Shown: positions 8,485 to 15,631 of the stretch, one piece after another
Layout of the letters: each line of letters starts with the position of its first letter
Numbering within the stretch: the first letter of the stretch is position 1
NCBI GenBank assembly: GCA_041558415.1
Contig: JBFFEY010000035.1
Span: forward strand, 1 to 30,060
Length of the DNA: 30,060 nucleotides
Reading direction: 5' to 3'
From: SG8-39 sp041558415
GTDB taxonomy: Bacteria; Pseudomonadota; Gammaproteobacteria; Burkholderiales; SG8-39
Notes under the pieces: model-generated
Seen by the model: only the letters and a program-made list of their open reading frames with translations
The model's database searches: none
What the model was told of the DNA's origin: nothing
Made by a program: the position numbers and the translations under genes

Positions 8485-8880
8485 ATGAGCATGAGCGATC
8501 CTGTCGCCGACATGCTGACCCGGATTCGCAACGGGCAGATGGTCGGACATTCCGAAATCGTAATGCCGGGCTCGAAGCTGAAGGCATCGATCGCGCAGGT
8601 ATTGAAGGACGAGGGCTATATCGAGGACTTTGCCGTGCAGCAGCGCGACGGCAAGGCGGAACTCGCGATCGGTCTCAAGTACTACTCGGGGCGACCGGTC
8701 ATCGAGCGCCTGGAGCGCGTCTCGAAGCCGGGCCTGCGCGTCTACAAGGGCAGCAACGACATCCCGCGCGTCATGAACGGCCTCGGCGTGGCGATCCTGT
8801 CGACCTCGCGCGGAGTGATGACCGACCGCAAGGCGCGCGCGAGCGGCGTCGGCGGCGAAGTGCTCTGCATCGTGGCCTAG
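8485..8880 (+). CDS. rpsH: 30S ribosomal protein S8
   Basis: S8 (131 aa) is a primary 16S rRNA binder of the 30S platform and, in E. coli, the translational repressor of the spc operon through a site in rplE mRNA. MSMSDPVADMLTRIRNGQ and the C-terminal STSRGVMTDRKARASGVGGE are diagnostic. The ATG at 8485 lies 8 bases after GAGG (8473-8476); a second ATG at 8491 is possible but the first matches the family MSM start. Confidence 0.97.
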   Translation: MSMSDPVADMLTRIRNGQMVGHSEIVMPGSKLKASIAQVLKDEGYIEDFAVQQRDGKAELAIGLKYYSGRPVIERLERVSKPGLRVYKGSNDIPRVMNGLGVAILSTSRGVMTDRKARASGVGGEVLCIVA

Positions 8881-8900
8881 TCGAAAGCGGGAGACGCGTC

Positions 8901-9434
8901 ATGTCACGCATTGCGAACAACCCGATCCCGATCCCGAAGGGTGTCGAAGTGACCCTCAGCACGACGACAATCTCGATCAAGGGGCCGCTCGGCACCATCG
9001 CGCGGCCGATGGATGCCAACGTCGCGATCACCCGCGACGGTGAGCAGCTGCTGTGCAAAGCACTCGGCAACTCGAGGCACGCGGAAGCGATGTCGGGGAC
9101 GATGCGCGCGCACGTGTTCAACATGGTGCACGGCGTGAGCAAGGGCTTCGAGAAGAAGCTCTCGCTGGTCGGCGTCGGCTACCGTGCGCAGGCGCAGGGC
9201 GACAAGCTCAACCTGACGCTCGGGTTCTCGCACCCGGTGGTGCACTCGATGCCGAAGGGCGTCAAGGTCGCGACGCCGACACAGACCGAGATCGTGATCA
9301 GCGGTATCGACCGGCAGCAGGTCGGCCAGGTGGCGGCCGAGGTGCGTGCCTATCGGTCTCCGGAGCCGTACAAGGGCAAGGGCGTGCGCTATGCCGACGA
9401 GCAGGTGTCGCTCAAGGAGACCAAGAAGAAGTAA
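8901..9434 (+). CDS. rplF: 50S ribosomal protein L6
   Basis: L6 (177 aa, normal length) binds 23S rRNA near the sarcin-ricin loop and elongation-factor site. Two L6 repeats are present (about 10-82 and 90-165), and the signature RSPEPYKGKGVRYADE lies near the C terminus. The end is Lys-rich (KETKKK), as in many bacteria. A ribosome binding site GGGAGA precedes the ATG. Confidence 0.97.
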   Translation: MSRIANNPIPIPKGVEVTLSTTTISIKGPLGTIARPMDANVAITRDGEQLLCKALGNSRHAEAMSGTMRAHVFNMVHGVSKGFEKKLSLVGVGYRAQAQGDKLNLTLGFSHPVVHSMPKGVKVATPTQTEIVISGIDRQQVGQVAAEVRAYRSPEPYKGKGVRYADEQVSLKETKKK

Positions 9435-9435
9435 C

Positions 9436-9440
9436 GGAGG
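9436..9440 (+). promoter_or_regulatory. Ribosome binding site deciding the rplR start
   Basis: GGAGG at 9436-9440 lies only 1 base before the ATG at 9442 but 7 bases before the in-frame ATG at 9448. The spacing favours 9448 as the true start of L18. Confidence 0.7.
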
Positions 9441-9447
9441 CATGGCG

Positions 9448-9804
9448 ATGACGGACAAGAACACATCGCGGCTGCGCCGCGCGCGCAAAACCCGCCTCAA
9501 GCAGCGGGAGATCGAGGCCGTCCGGCTGACCGTGCACCGCACGAACAGCCATATCTACGCGCAGATCATCGCGGCGGGCGGCGAGCGCGTGCTTGCCAGC
9601 GCGTCGACTCTCGAGAAGGAAGTGCGCAGCAAGCTGGCGAACGGCGGAAACATCAAGGCGGCCGAGCTCATCGGCCAGCACATCGCGGAGAAGGCGAAGC
9701 AGGCGGGTCTCGAATCGGTCGCCTTCGACCGCTCGGGCTACCGCTATCACGGCCGCATAAAGGCGCTCGCCGACGCGGCGCGCGCCGGCGGGCTCAAGTT
9801 CTAG
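9448..9804 (+). CDS. rplR: 50S ribosomal protein L18
   Basis: L18 (118 aa) binds 5S rRNA with L5 and L25. RLTVHRTNSHIYAQIIA and the C-terminal VAFDRSGYRYHGRIKALADA are diagnostic. Starting at 9448 gives the normal length; using the ATG at 9442 would add only Met-Ala. rpsE follows after 16 bases. Confidence 0.96.
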   Translation: MTDKNTSRLRRARKTRLKQREIEAVRLTVHRTNSHIYAQIIAAGGERVLASASTLEKEVRSKLANGGNIKAAELIGQHIAEKAKQAGLESVAFDRSGYRYHGRIKALADAARAGGLKF

Positions 9805-9820
9805 GCCAGAGGAACAGACG

Positions 9821-10342
9821 ATGGCGAAAATTCAACCCAGAATGCAGACCGGCGACGACCGTGGCGACGGGCTGCGCGAAAAGATGGTCGCGATCAACCG
9901 CGTCACCAAGGTGGTGAAGGGCGGCCGCGTGCTCGGCTTCGCGGCGCTCACGGTGGTCGGCGACGGCGATGGCCGCATCGGCATGGGCAAGGGCAAGGCG
10001 CGCGAGGTGCCGGTAGCTGTGCAGAAGGCCATGGAAGAGGCGCGCCGGAAGATGTTCAAGGTCAAGCTGAAGAACGGTTCGCTGCATCACGCGGTGGTCG
10101 GCCGCCACGGCGCCGCGCACGTGCTGATGCAGCCGGCCTCGGAAGGCACCGGCATCATCGCCGGCGGCCCGATGCGGGCGGTGTTCGAGGTGATGGGTGT
10201 CACCAACATCCTGGCGAAGTGCTTCGGCTCGACCAATCCTTACAACGTCGTGCGCGCGACGCTCAACGGCCTGCAGTCGATGAATACGCCGTCCGAGATC
10301 GCCGCCAAGCGCGGCAAGAGCGTCGAAGACATCCTGGCCTGA
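9821..10342 (+). CDS. rpsE: 30S ribosomal protein S5
   Basis: S5 (173 aa) lies at the mRNA entrance and affects decoding fidelity. The double-stranded RNA-binding-type N-terminal domain reads EKMVAINRVTKVVKGGRV (20-37), with the loop Gly/Arg residues that carry spectinomycin-resistance changes in other species nearby. The GIGMGKGKA-type motif appears as RIGMGKGKAREVP. The C-terminal domain ends NPYNVVRATLNGLQSM plus a helix. Ribosome binding site AGAGGA is at about 9808. Confidence 0.97.
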   Translation: MAKIQPRMQTGDDRGDGLREKMVAINRVTKVVKGGRVLGFAALTVVGDGDGRIGMGKGKAREVPVAVQKAMEEARRKMFKVKLKNGSLHHAVVGRHGAAHVLMQPASEGTGIIAGGPMRAVFEVMGVTNILAKCFGSTNPYNVVRATLNGLQSMNTPSEIAAKRGKSVEDILA

Positions 10343-10350
10343 GGCACGTC

Positions 10351-10545
10351 ATGGCGGAGACAAAATCGAACGCGAAGCTGCGCGTCACGCTGGTGAAGGG
10401 GCTGGCCGGCACCAAGGCGACGCACCGTGCGACGGTGCGCGGCCTGGGCCTGCGCCGCCTGCACCACACCGTCGAGCTGAATGACACGCCGGCGGTGCGC
10501 GGCATGCTCAACCGCGTGAACTATCTGGTGAAAGTGGAAGGCTGA
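10351..10545 (+). CDS. rpmD: 50S ribosomal protein L30
   Basis: L30 (64 aa) is a small 23S rRNA-binding protein. LRVTLVKGLAGTKATHRATV and the LGLRRLHHTVELNDTPAVRG block are diagnostic. The ATG at 10351 is 8 bases after the rpsE stop; a longer open frame upstream overlaps rpsE and has no family support. Confidence 0.95.
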   Translation: MAETKSNAKLRVTLVKGLAGTKATHRATVRGLGLRRLHHTVELNDTPAVRGMLNRVNYLVKVEG

Positions 10546-10559
10546 ACGAAGGAACGACG

Positions 10560-11033
10560 ATGGCCACGATGCGCCTCAATACCATCAAGCCGGCGCCCGG
10601 ATCGCGCTCGGCGCGGCGCCGCGTCGGACGCGGCATCGGCTCGGGGCTGGGCAAGACGGCCGGCCGCGGCCACAAGGGACAGCACGCGCGCTCGGGCGGC
10701 TACCACAAGGTGGGCTTCGAGGGCGGGCAGATGCCGCTGCACCGGCGCCTGCCGAAGCGCGGCTTCACCTCACCGACCCGTGACCAGGTGGCCGAAGTGC
10801 GCACCAGCGAACTCGAGCACATGAAGGCGACCGAGATTGACCTCGCGACGCTGAAGGCCGAGCGCGTGGTCTCGCGGCGCGTACCCGGCGTGAAGGTCAT
10901 CCTGTCGGGCAAGCTCTCGCGCAAGGTGACGCTCAAGGGTGTGCCGGTGACGAAGGGTGCGCGCGCGGCGATCGAGGCCGCGGGCGGCAGCGTCGAGCTG
11001 CCAGCACCCAAAACAGGCGCCGCCGGCGACTGA
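10560..11033 (+). CDS. rplO: 50S ribosomal protein L15
   Basis: L15 (157 aa) is a late-assembly 50S protein with a long N-terminal arm through domain II of 23S rRNA. The arm is rich in Gly and Arg (RRRVGRGIGSGLGKTAGRGH, 19-38), followed by GQHARSGGYHKVGFEGGQMP. It is slightly longer than E. coli L15 (144 aa) because of a short C-terminal tail, APKTGAAGD. The ATG at 10560 has AAGGA upstream; starting at the second Met (residue 4) is possible. secY begins 20 bases later. Confidence 0.96.
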   Translation: MATMRLNTIKPAPGSRSARRRVGRGIGSGLGKTAGRGHKGQHARSGGYHKVGFEGGQMPLHRRLPKRGFTSPTRDQVAEVRTSELEHMKATEIDLATLKAERVVSRRVPGVKVILSGKLSRKVTLKGVPVTKGARAAIEAAGGSVELPAPKTGAAGD

Positions 11034-11053
11034 GGCCGCGCGAAGGGACACTC

Positions 11054-12376
11054 TTGGCTACCCGACTTCCCAGCGCTGGCACGGCGCGCTACGGCGATCT
11101 CAAGCGCAGGCTGCTGTTCCTGCTCGGCGCGCTCGTCGTCTATCGCATCGGCGCGCACATTCCGGTGCCCGGGATCGATCCCGCGGTGCTGGCAGACCTG
11201 TTCAAGGGCGAACAGGGCGGCCTGCTCGGCATGTTCAACATGTTTTCCGGCGGCGCCCTGAGCCGCTTCACGATCTTCGCGCTCGGCATCATGCCGTACA
11301 TCTCCGCCTCGATCATCATGCAGCTGATGTCGGCGGTCTCGCCGAAGCTCGAGGCGCTGAAGAAGGAGGGCGAGGCCGGGCGGCGCAAAATTACCCAGTA
11401 CACGCGCTACGGCACGGTGTTTCTCTCGCTGTTCCAGGCTACCGGCATCTCGATCGCGCTCGAAGCACAGCCCGGGCTGGTGCTCGAGCCCGGGCTGCTG
11501 TTTCGCGTCACCACCGTGACCACGCTGGTGACCGGCACCATGTTCATCATGTGGCTCGGTGAGCAGATCACCGAGCGCGGCCTGGGCAATGGCATCTCGA
11601 TCATCATCTTCGCCGGCATCGCCGCCGGGCTGCCGAACGCGATCGCCGGCACGCTCGAGCTGGTGCGCACCGGTGCCATGCACCCGCTGACGGCGCTGCT
11701 GATCGGCGTGGCGGTGCTGGTGGTCACCGCCTTCGTCTGCTTCGTTGAGCGCGGCCAGCGCAAGATCCTGGTCAACTATGCCAAGCGGCAGGTGGGCAAC
11801 AAGGTCTACGGCGGGCAGAGCTCGCATCTGCCGTTCAAGCTCAACATGGCCGGCGTGATTCCGCCGATCTTCGCCAGCTCGCTGATCCTGTTTCCGGCGA
11901 CGCTGCTCGGCTGGTTCGGTTCGGCCGAGGGCATGCTCTGGCTGCGCGACATCTCGGCGACGCTGACGCCGGGACAGCCGATCTACGTGCTGATGTACGC
12001 GGGCCTGATCGTCTTTTTCTGCTTCTTCTACACCGCACTGCAGTACAACCCGAAGGAAACCGCGGACAACCTGAAGAAGTCCGGCGCCTTCGTGCCGGGG
12101 ATCCGGCCGGGCGAGCAGACCGCGAAGTATCTGGAGCGCATCCTGACCCGGCTCACGCTGGCGGGCGCAACCTATGTCGCCATGGTCTGCCTGATTCCGG
12201 AGTTCCTCATCCTGCGCTGGAACGTGCCGTTCTATTTCGGCGGCACGTCGCTGCTCATCATCGTGGTGGTCACCATGGACTTCATGGCGCAGGTGCAGGC
12301 CTACGTCATGTCGCATCAGTACGAAAGCCTGCTGAAAAAGGCGAGCTTCCGCGGCGGCGGCTTGCCGGTTCGATAG
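11054..12376 (+). CDS. secY: Preprotein translocase subunit SecY
   Basis: SecY (440 aa) is the channel of the SecYEG translocon in the inner membrane. Ten transmembrane helices are expected. The plug/TM2a region contains GMFNMFSGGALSRFTIFALG; the cytosolic loops contain QVGNKVYGGQSSHLPFKLN and KKSGAFVPGIRPGEQT, both SecA/ribosome contact signatures. The start is a TTG with GAAGGGA at 11042-11048; the family N terminus (ARYGDLKRRLLFLLGALVVY) begins just after it. It sits in the spc group after rplO. infA, which often follows secY in betaproteobacteria, is missing. Confidence 0.97.
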   Translation: MATRLPSAGTARYGDLKRRLLFLLGALVVYRIGAHIPVPGIDPAVLADLFKGEQGGLLGMFNMFSGGALSRFTIFALGIMPYISASIIMQLMSAVSPKLEALKKEGEAGRRKITQYTRYGTVFLSLFQATGISIALEAQPGLVLEPGLLFRVTTVTTLVTGTMFIMWLGEQITERGLGNGISIIIFAGIAAGLPNAIAGTLELVRTGAMHPLTALLIGVAVLVVTAFVCFVERGQRKILVNYAKRQVGNKVYGGQSSHLPFKLNMAGVIPPIFASSLILFPATLLGWFGSAEGMLWLRDISATLTPGQPIYVLMYAGLIVFFCFFYTALQYNPKETADNLKKSGAFVPGIRPGEQTAKYLERILTRLTLAGATYVAMVCLIPEFLILRWNVPFYFGGTSLLIIVVVTMDFMAQVQAYVMSHQYESLLKKASFRGGGLPVR

Positions 12377-12397
12377 CAACGCGACGAGGGCAGAGAC

Positions 12398-12511
12398 ATG
12401 AAAGTGATGGCATCGGTGAAGAAGGTCTGCCGGAACTGCAAGATCGTGCGCCGCAAGCGGGTGGTGCGGATCCTGTGCAAGAACCCGCGGCACAAGCAGC
12501 GGCAGGGCTGA
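12398..12511 (+). CDS. rpmJ: 50S ribosomal protein L36 (zinc type)
   Basis: L36 (37 aa) translates as MKVMASVKKVCRNCKIVRRK with a conserved end NPRHKQRQG. The zinc-ribbon ligands Cys11, Cys14, Cys27 and His32 are all present, so it is the zinc-binding form. Residue 4 is Met where Arg is usual. It is one residue shorter than E. coli L36, in the loop before the last ligand. It begins 21 bases after secY, the end of the spc group. Confidence 0.96.
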   Translation: MKVMASVKKVCRNCKIVRRKRVVRILCKNPRHKQRQG

Positions 12512-12537
12512 GCGGACGTTGCGCAGTCAATAAGGCA

Positions 12538-12566
12538 TTGATCAGGAAGCGATTTCGGATTAAACT
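12538..12566 (+). promoter_or_regulatory. Candidate promoter at the spc/alpha junction
   Basis: TTGATC (12538-12543, four of six matches to consensus) and TAAACT (12561-12566, four of six) are spaced by 17 bases, in the 93-base gap between rpmJ and rpsM. The -10 box and the downstream bases (12559-12582) match the candidate spc promoter (6659-6682) at 20 of 24 positions, including an identical TTTCCGCGC run. The position corresponds to the alpha operon promoter region of E. coli. Confidence 0.6.
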
Positions 12567-12604
12567 TTGAGGTTTTCCGCGCTCGCGCGGAAGGGACACG
12601 GCAC

Positions 12605-12985
12605 ATGGCACGCATAGCAGGCATCAACATCCCGAATCACCAGCAGGCGAGCATCGCGCTCACCGCGATCTACGGCATCGGCCGCACGCGCGCGCAGCTG
12701 ATCTGCGCCTCCGCCGGCGTCGACGGCACGCGCAAGATCAAGGATCTGACCGACGCCGAGCTCGACCGGGTGCGCGAGGCGGTGGGCCGCGTCGCGGTGG
12801 AGGGGGATCTGCGGCGCGAGGTGTCGATGTCGATCAAGCGGCTCATGGACCTGGGCTGCTTCCGCGGCTCGCGTCACCGCAAGGGGCTTCCGGTGCGCGG
12901 CCAGCGTACGCGGACCAACGCGCGTACCCGCAAGGGTCCGCGCAAGGCGGCGATTGCCAACAAGCCGGTCCCGTCCAAAGGCTAA
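12605..12985 (+). CDS. rpsM: 30S ribosomal protein S13
   Basis: S13 (126 aa) lies in the 30S head and forms intersubunit bridges with L5 and contacts to P-site tRNA. MARIAGINIPNHQQASIALT (1-20), a helix-turn-helix-like core, and the basic C-terminal tail RTRTNARTRKGPRK are typical. First gene of the alpha group, 39 bases downstream of the candidate -10 box. A ribosome binding site GGAAGGGA lies upstream. rpsK follows after 15 bases. Confidence 0.97.
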   Translation: MARIAGINIPNHQQASIALTAIYGIGRTRAQLICASAGVDGTRKIKDLTDAELDRVREAVGRVAVEGDLRREVSMSIKRLMDLGCFRGSRHRKGLPVRGQRTRTNARTRKGPRKAAIANKPVPSKG

Positions 12986-13000
12986 TCAGCGAGAACAGAC

Positions 13001-13429
13001 ATGGCGACTCGAGCACCGACCCAGCAGCAGAAGGCGCAGCAGGCCGCGGCGGCCGCGCGTGTGCGTAAGAAGGTCAAGAAGAACGTCTCCGAGGGCATCG
13101 CCCACGTGCAGGCGTCTTTCAACAACACCATCATCACCATCACCGACCGGCAGGGCAACGCCCTGTCCTGGGCGACGTCGGGCAACGCCGGCTTCAAGGG
13201 TTCGCGCAAGTCGACCCCGTTTGCCGCGCAGGTGGCCGCCGAGCGCGCCGGGCGCGTAGCGCAGGAGTACGGCGTGAAGAACATCGAGGTGCGCGTCAAG
13301 GGCCCCGGGCCCGGGCGCGATTCCGCGGTGCGGGCGCTGAACGCGATCGGTCTCAAGATCGCGAGCATTTCGGACGTGACGCCGGTTCCGCACAACGGTT
13401 GCCGCCCGCCGAAGCGGCGCCGCGTGTAA
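13001..13429 (+). CDS. rpsK: 30S ribosomal protein S11
   Basis: S11 (142 aa) forms part of the 30S platform near the E site and the Shine-Dalgarno helix. GIAHVQASFNNTIITITDRQ (32-51) and GPGPGRDSAVRALNAIGLKI are diagnostic, and the end HNGCRPPKRRRV is intact. The N terminus is about 12 residues longer than E. coli S11 and rich in Gln/Ala (TQQQKAQQAAAAA). Confidence 0.97.
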   Translation: MATRAPTQQQKAQQAAAAARVRKKVKKNVSEGIAHVQASFNNTIITITDRQGNALSWATSGNAGFKGSRKSTPFAAQVAAERAGRVAQEYGVKNIEVRVKGPGPGRDSAVRALNAIGLKIASISDVTPVPHNGCRPPKRRRV

Positions 13430-13445
13430 CGGCCAAGGAGAACGC

Positions 13446-14075
13446 ATGGCGAGGAATCTCGATGCCAAGTGCCGCCAGTGCCGGCGCGAAGGCGAGAAGC
13501 TCTTTCTGAAGGGCGAGAAGTGCTTCACCGACAAGTGCGCAATTGAGCGCCGCAGCTATGCGCCGGGCCAGCACGGCCAGCGCAGCGGCATGCGCCTGTC
13601 GGACTATGGCAAGCAGCTGCGCGAAAAGCAGAAGATGCGCCGTGTCTATGGCGTACTCGAGCGCCAGTTCCGCAGGACCTACGCGGACGCGTCGCGTACC
13701 AAGGGCGTCACGGGCGAGCGGCTGCTGCAGCTGCTCGAGTCGCGCCTCGACAACGTCGCCTATCGCATGGGTTTCGGTGCCTCGCGCACCGAGGCGCGTC
13801 AGGTCGTGCGTCACAACGCCATCCTGGTGAACGGCCGGCGCGTGAACATTCCCTCGTACCAGGTGCGGCCCGGCGACGTCATCGAGGTCGCCGAGCGTGC
13901 CAAGGGGCAGCTGCGCATCAAGGCCTCGGTCGACGCCGTCGAGTCGCGCGGCGTGCCCGACTGGCTCGAACTCGACGCCAAGGCGATGAAGGGCACGTTC
14001 AAGGCGCTGCCGGCGCGTGCCGACCTGCCGGCGACGATCAACGAAAGCCTCGTGATCGAGCTTTACTCCAAGTAA
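13446..14075 (+). CDS. rpsD: 30S ribosomal protein S4 (four-cysteine type)
   Basis: S4 (209 aa) nucleates 30S assembly and, in E. coli, represses the alpha operon. The N-terminal zinc knuckle is complete: Cys9, Cys12, Cys26, Cys31. Many proteobacterial S4 proteins have lost these cysteines. APGQHGQRSGMRLSDYGKQL follows, then the S4 RNA-binding domain (about 98-160, LLQLLESRLDNVAYRMGFG onward). The end INESLVIELYSK is typical. The ATG follows AAGGAG, 16 bases after rpsK. rpoA begins 66 bases later; I see no convincing promoter in that gap. Confidence 0.97.
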   Translation: MARNLDAKCRQCRREGEKLFLKGEKCFTDKCAIERRSYAPGQHGQRSGMRLSDYGKQLREKQKMRRVYGVLERQFRRTYADASRTKGVTGERLLQLLESRLDNVAYRMGFGASRTEARQVVRHNAILVNGRRVNIPSYQVRPGDVIEVAERAKGQLRIKASVDAVESRGVPDWLELDAKAMKGTFKALPARADLPATINESLVIELYSK

Positions 14076-14141
14076 GCCCGTCACGCCAAACAGCCGATAC
14101 CATCCCGGGCCGCGCGCCCGAAAGGACCCAGGACACCGAAC

Positions 14142-15125
14142 ATGCTGCAGACCGGATTTCTCAAGCCGCGCATCGTCGATGTGCAGAACATCTCCCCCTA
14201 TCACGCCAAGGTGACGATGGAGCCGTTCGAGCGCGGCTACGGCCATACGCTCGGTAACGCCCTGCGCCGCGTGCTGCTGTCCTCGATGCCGGGCTACGCG
14301 CCGACCGAGGTGCAGATCGCCGGCGTCGTGCACGAGTACTCCACCCTCGACGGCGTGCGTGAGGACGTGGTCGACATTCTGCTCAACCTGAAGGGCGTCG
14401 TGTTCCGCCTGCACAACCGGCAGGAAGCCATCCTCACGCTGAAGAAGGAAGGCGAAGGGACCGTCACGGCAGGCGACATCGAAGCGGCGCACGACGTGGA
14501 AGTGATCAATCCCGACCACGTCATCGCCAATCTCGCCGGCGGCGGCAAGCTCGAGGTGCAGATCAAGGTCGAGGCGGGCCGCGGCTACGTGCCGGGCAAC
14601 ATGCGCTACCTGCCCGAGGAAACCAAGGGCATCGGCCGCATCATCCTCGACGCCTCGTTCAGCCCCGTGCGCCGCGTTTCTTACGCAGTCGAGTCGGCGC
14701 GCGTCGAGCAGCGCACCGATCTCGACAAGCTGGTGGTCGACATCGAGACAAACGGCGCGATCGAGCCGGAAGAAGCGATCCGCTACGCGGCGCGTATCCT
14801 GGTCGATCAGCTTTCCGTGTTCGCACAGCTCGAGGGTACGGCGCTGCCGCCCGAGCCGCAGAAGTCGCCGCAGGTCGACCCGATCCTGCTGCGCCCGGTC
14901 GACGATCTGGAGCTGACGGTGCGCTCGGCGAACTGCCTCAAGGCCGAGAACATCTACTACATCGGCGACCTGATCCAGCGCACCGAGACGGAGCTGCTCA
15001 AGACGCCGAACCTCGGGCGCAAGTCACTCAACGAAATCAAGGAAGTGCTCGCGTCGCGCGGTCTCACGCTCGGCATGAAGCTCGAGAACTGGCCCCCGGC
15101 GGGGCTGGAGCACCACCGCGCCTAA
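14142..15125 (+). CDS. rpoA: DNA-directed RNA polymerase subunit alpha
   Basis: RpoA (327 aa) dimerises to start RNA polymerase assembly and binds UP elements and activators through its C-terminal domain. The N-terminal domain (about 1-233) contains ERGYGHTLGNALRRVLLSSM (30-49). A short linker follows, and the C-terminal domain (about 248-327) contains ELTVRSANCLKAENI with Arg261, equivalent to the DNA-contacting Arg265 of E. coli. Position between rpsD and rplQ is the conserved alpha-operon order. Ribosome binding site AAAGGA lies upstream. Confidence 0.98.
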   Translation: MLQTGFLKPRIVDVQNISPYHAKVTMEPFERGYGHTLGNALRRVLLSSMPGYAPTEVQIAGVVHEYSTLDGVREDVVDILLNLKGVVFRLHNRQEAILTLKKEGEGTVTAGDIEAAHDVEVINPDHVIANLAGGGKLEVQIKVEAGRGYVPGNMRYLPEETKGIGRIILDASFSPVRRVSYAVESARVEQRTDLDKLVVDIETNGAIEPEEAIRYAARILVDQLSVFAQLEGTALPPEPQKSPQVDPILLRPVDDLELTVRSANCLKAENIYYIGDLIQRTETELLKTPNLGRKSLNEIKEVLASRGLTLGMKLENWPPAGLEHHRA

Positions 15126-15141
15126 CAGCTGAGGAATCCCC

Positions 15142-15552
15142 ATGCGTCACGGCCACGGACTGCGCAAGCTGAACCGCACGTCGAGCCACCGGCTCGCCAT
15201 GCTGCGCAACATGACCAATTCGCTGCTGCGCCACGAGCGCATCTCGACCACCCTGCCGAAGGCGAAGGAGCTGCGGCGCGTGGTCGAGCCGATGATCACC
15301 CTCGGCAAGAAGCCGTCGCCTGCCAACCGGCGCCTGGCTTTCAACCGCCTGCGCGATCGCGAGATGGTGACCAAGCTGTTCGACGAGCTCGGCCCGCGCT
15401 TCGCCAGGCGCAACGGCGGCTACCTGCGCATCCTGAAGAGCGGCTTTCGCAAGGGCGACAACGCGCCGATGGCGCTGGTCCTGCTGACCGAGCTGGTCGA
15501 GGCCGCGGAGACCGAAGCCGCGGCGCCTGCGGAGAAGAAGGAAAAGGCCTAA
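15142..15552 (+). CDS. rplQ: 50S ribosomal protein L17
   Basis: L17 (136 aa) is a 50S protein near the exit tunnel. MRHGHGLRKLNRTSSHRLAM (1-20), LRHERISTTLPKAKELRRVV and the C-terminal GDNAPMALVLLTELVE are diagnostic. It carries a short Glu/Ala/Lys tail (ETEAAAPAEKKEKA) of about 10 residues beyond the usual end. It is the last gene of the ribosomal cluster, followed by a strong terminator. Confidence 0.97.
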   Translation: MRHGHGLRKLNRTSSHRLAMLRNMTNSLLRHERISTTLPKAKELRRVVEPMITLGKKPSPANRRLAFNRLRDREMVTKLFDELGPRFARRNGGYLRILKSGFRKGDNAPMALVLLTELVEAAETEAAAPAEKKEKA

Positions 15553-15580
15553 GGCGCCGCAGGCGGTCGACCCCGCAAGG

Positions 15581-15606
15581 AGGCCGGGCATGCCCGGCCT
15601 TTTTTA
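15581..15606 (+). terminator. Intrinsic terminator closing the ribosomal cluster
   Basis: AGGCCGGG (15581-15588) and CCCGGCCT (15593-15600) form a perfect 8-bp stem around a CATG tetraloop, followed by a T6 run (15600-15605). The hairpin core is a perfect palindrome. It lies 28 bases after the rplQ stop and before the start of the next gene. Confidence 0.92.
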
Positions 15607-15631
15607 TGCCTCGCGCCGATAGAATGGCCGC

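Noticed and set aside
10700..12493. 597-codon - strand open frame opposite rplO, secY and rpmJ
   Set aside because: Antisense to three certain genes; composition (His, Gln, Arg, Ala) is typical of a GC-rich shadow frame.
14076..14141. Possible promoter between rpsD and rpoA (GATACCAT)
   Set aside because: The -10-like box is weak and no -35 box lies at suitable spacing; rpoA is normally read from upstream promoters.
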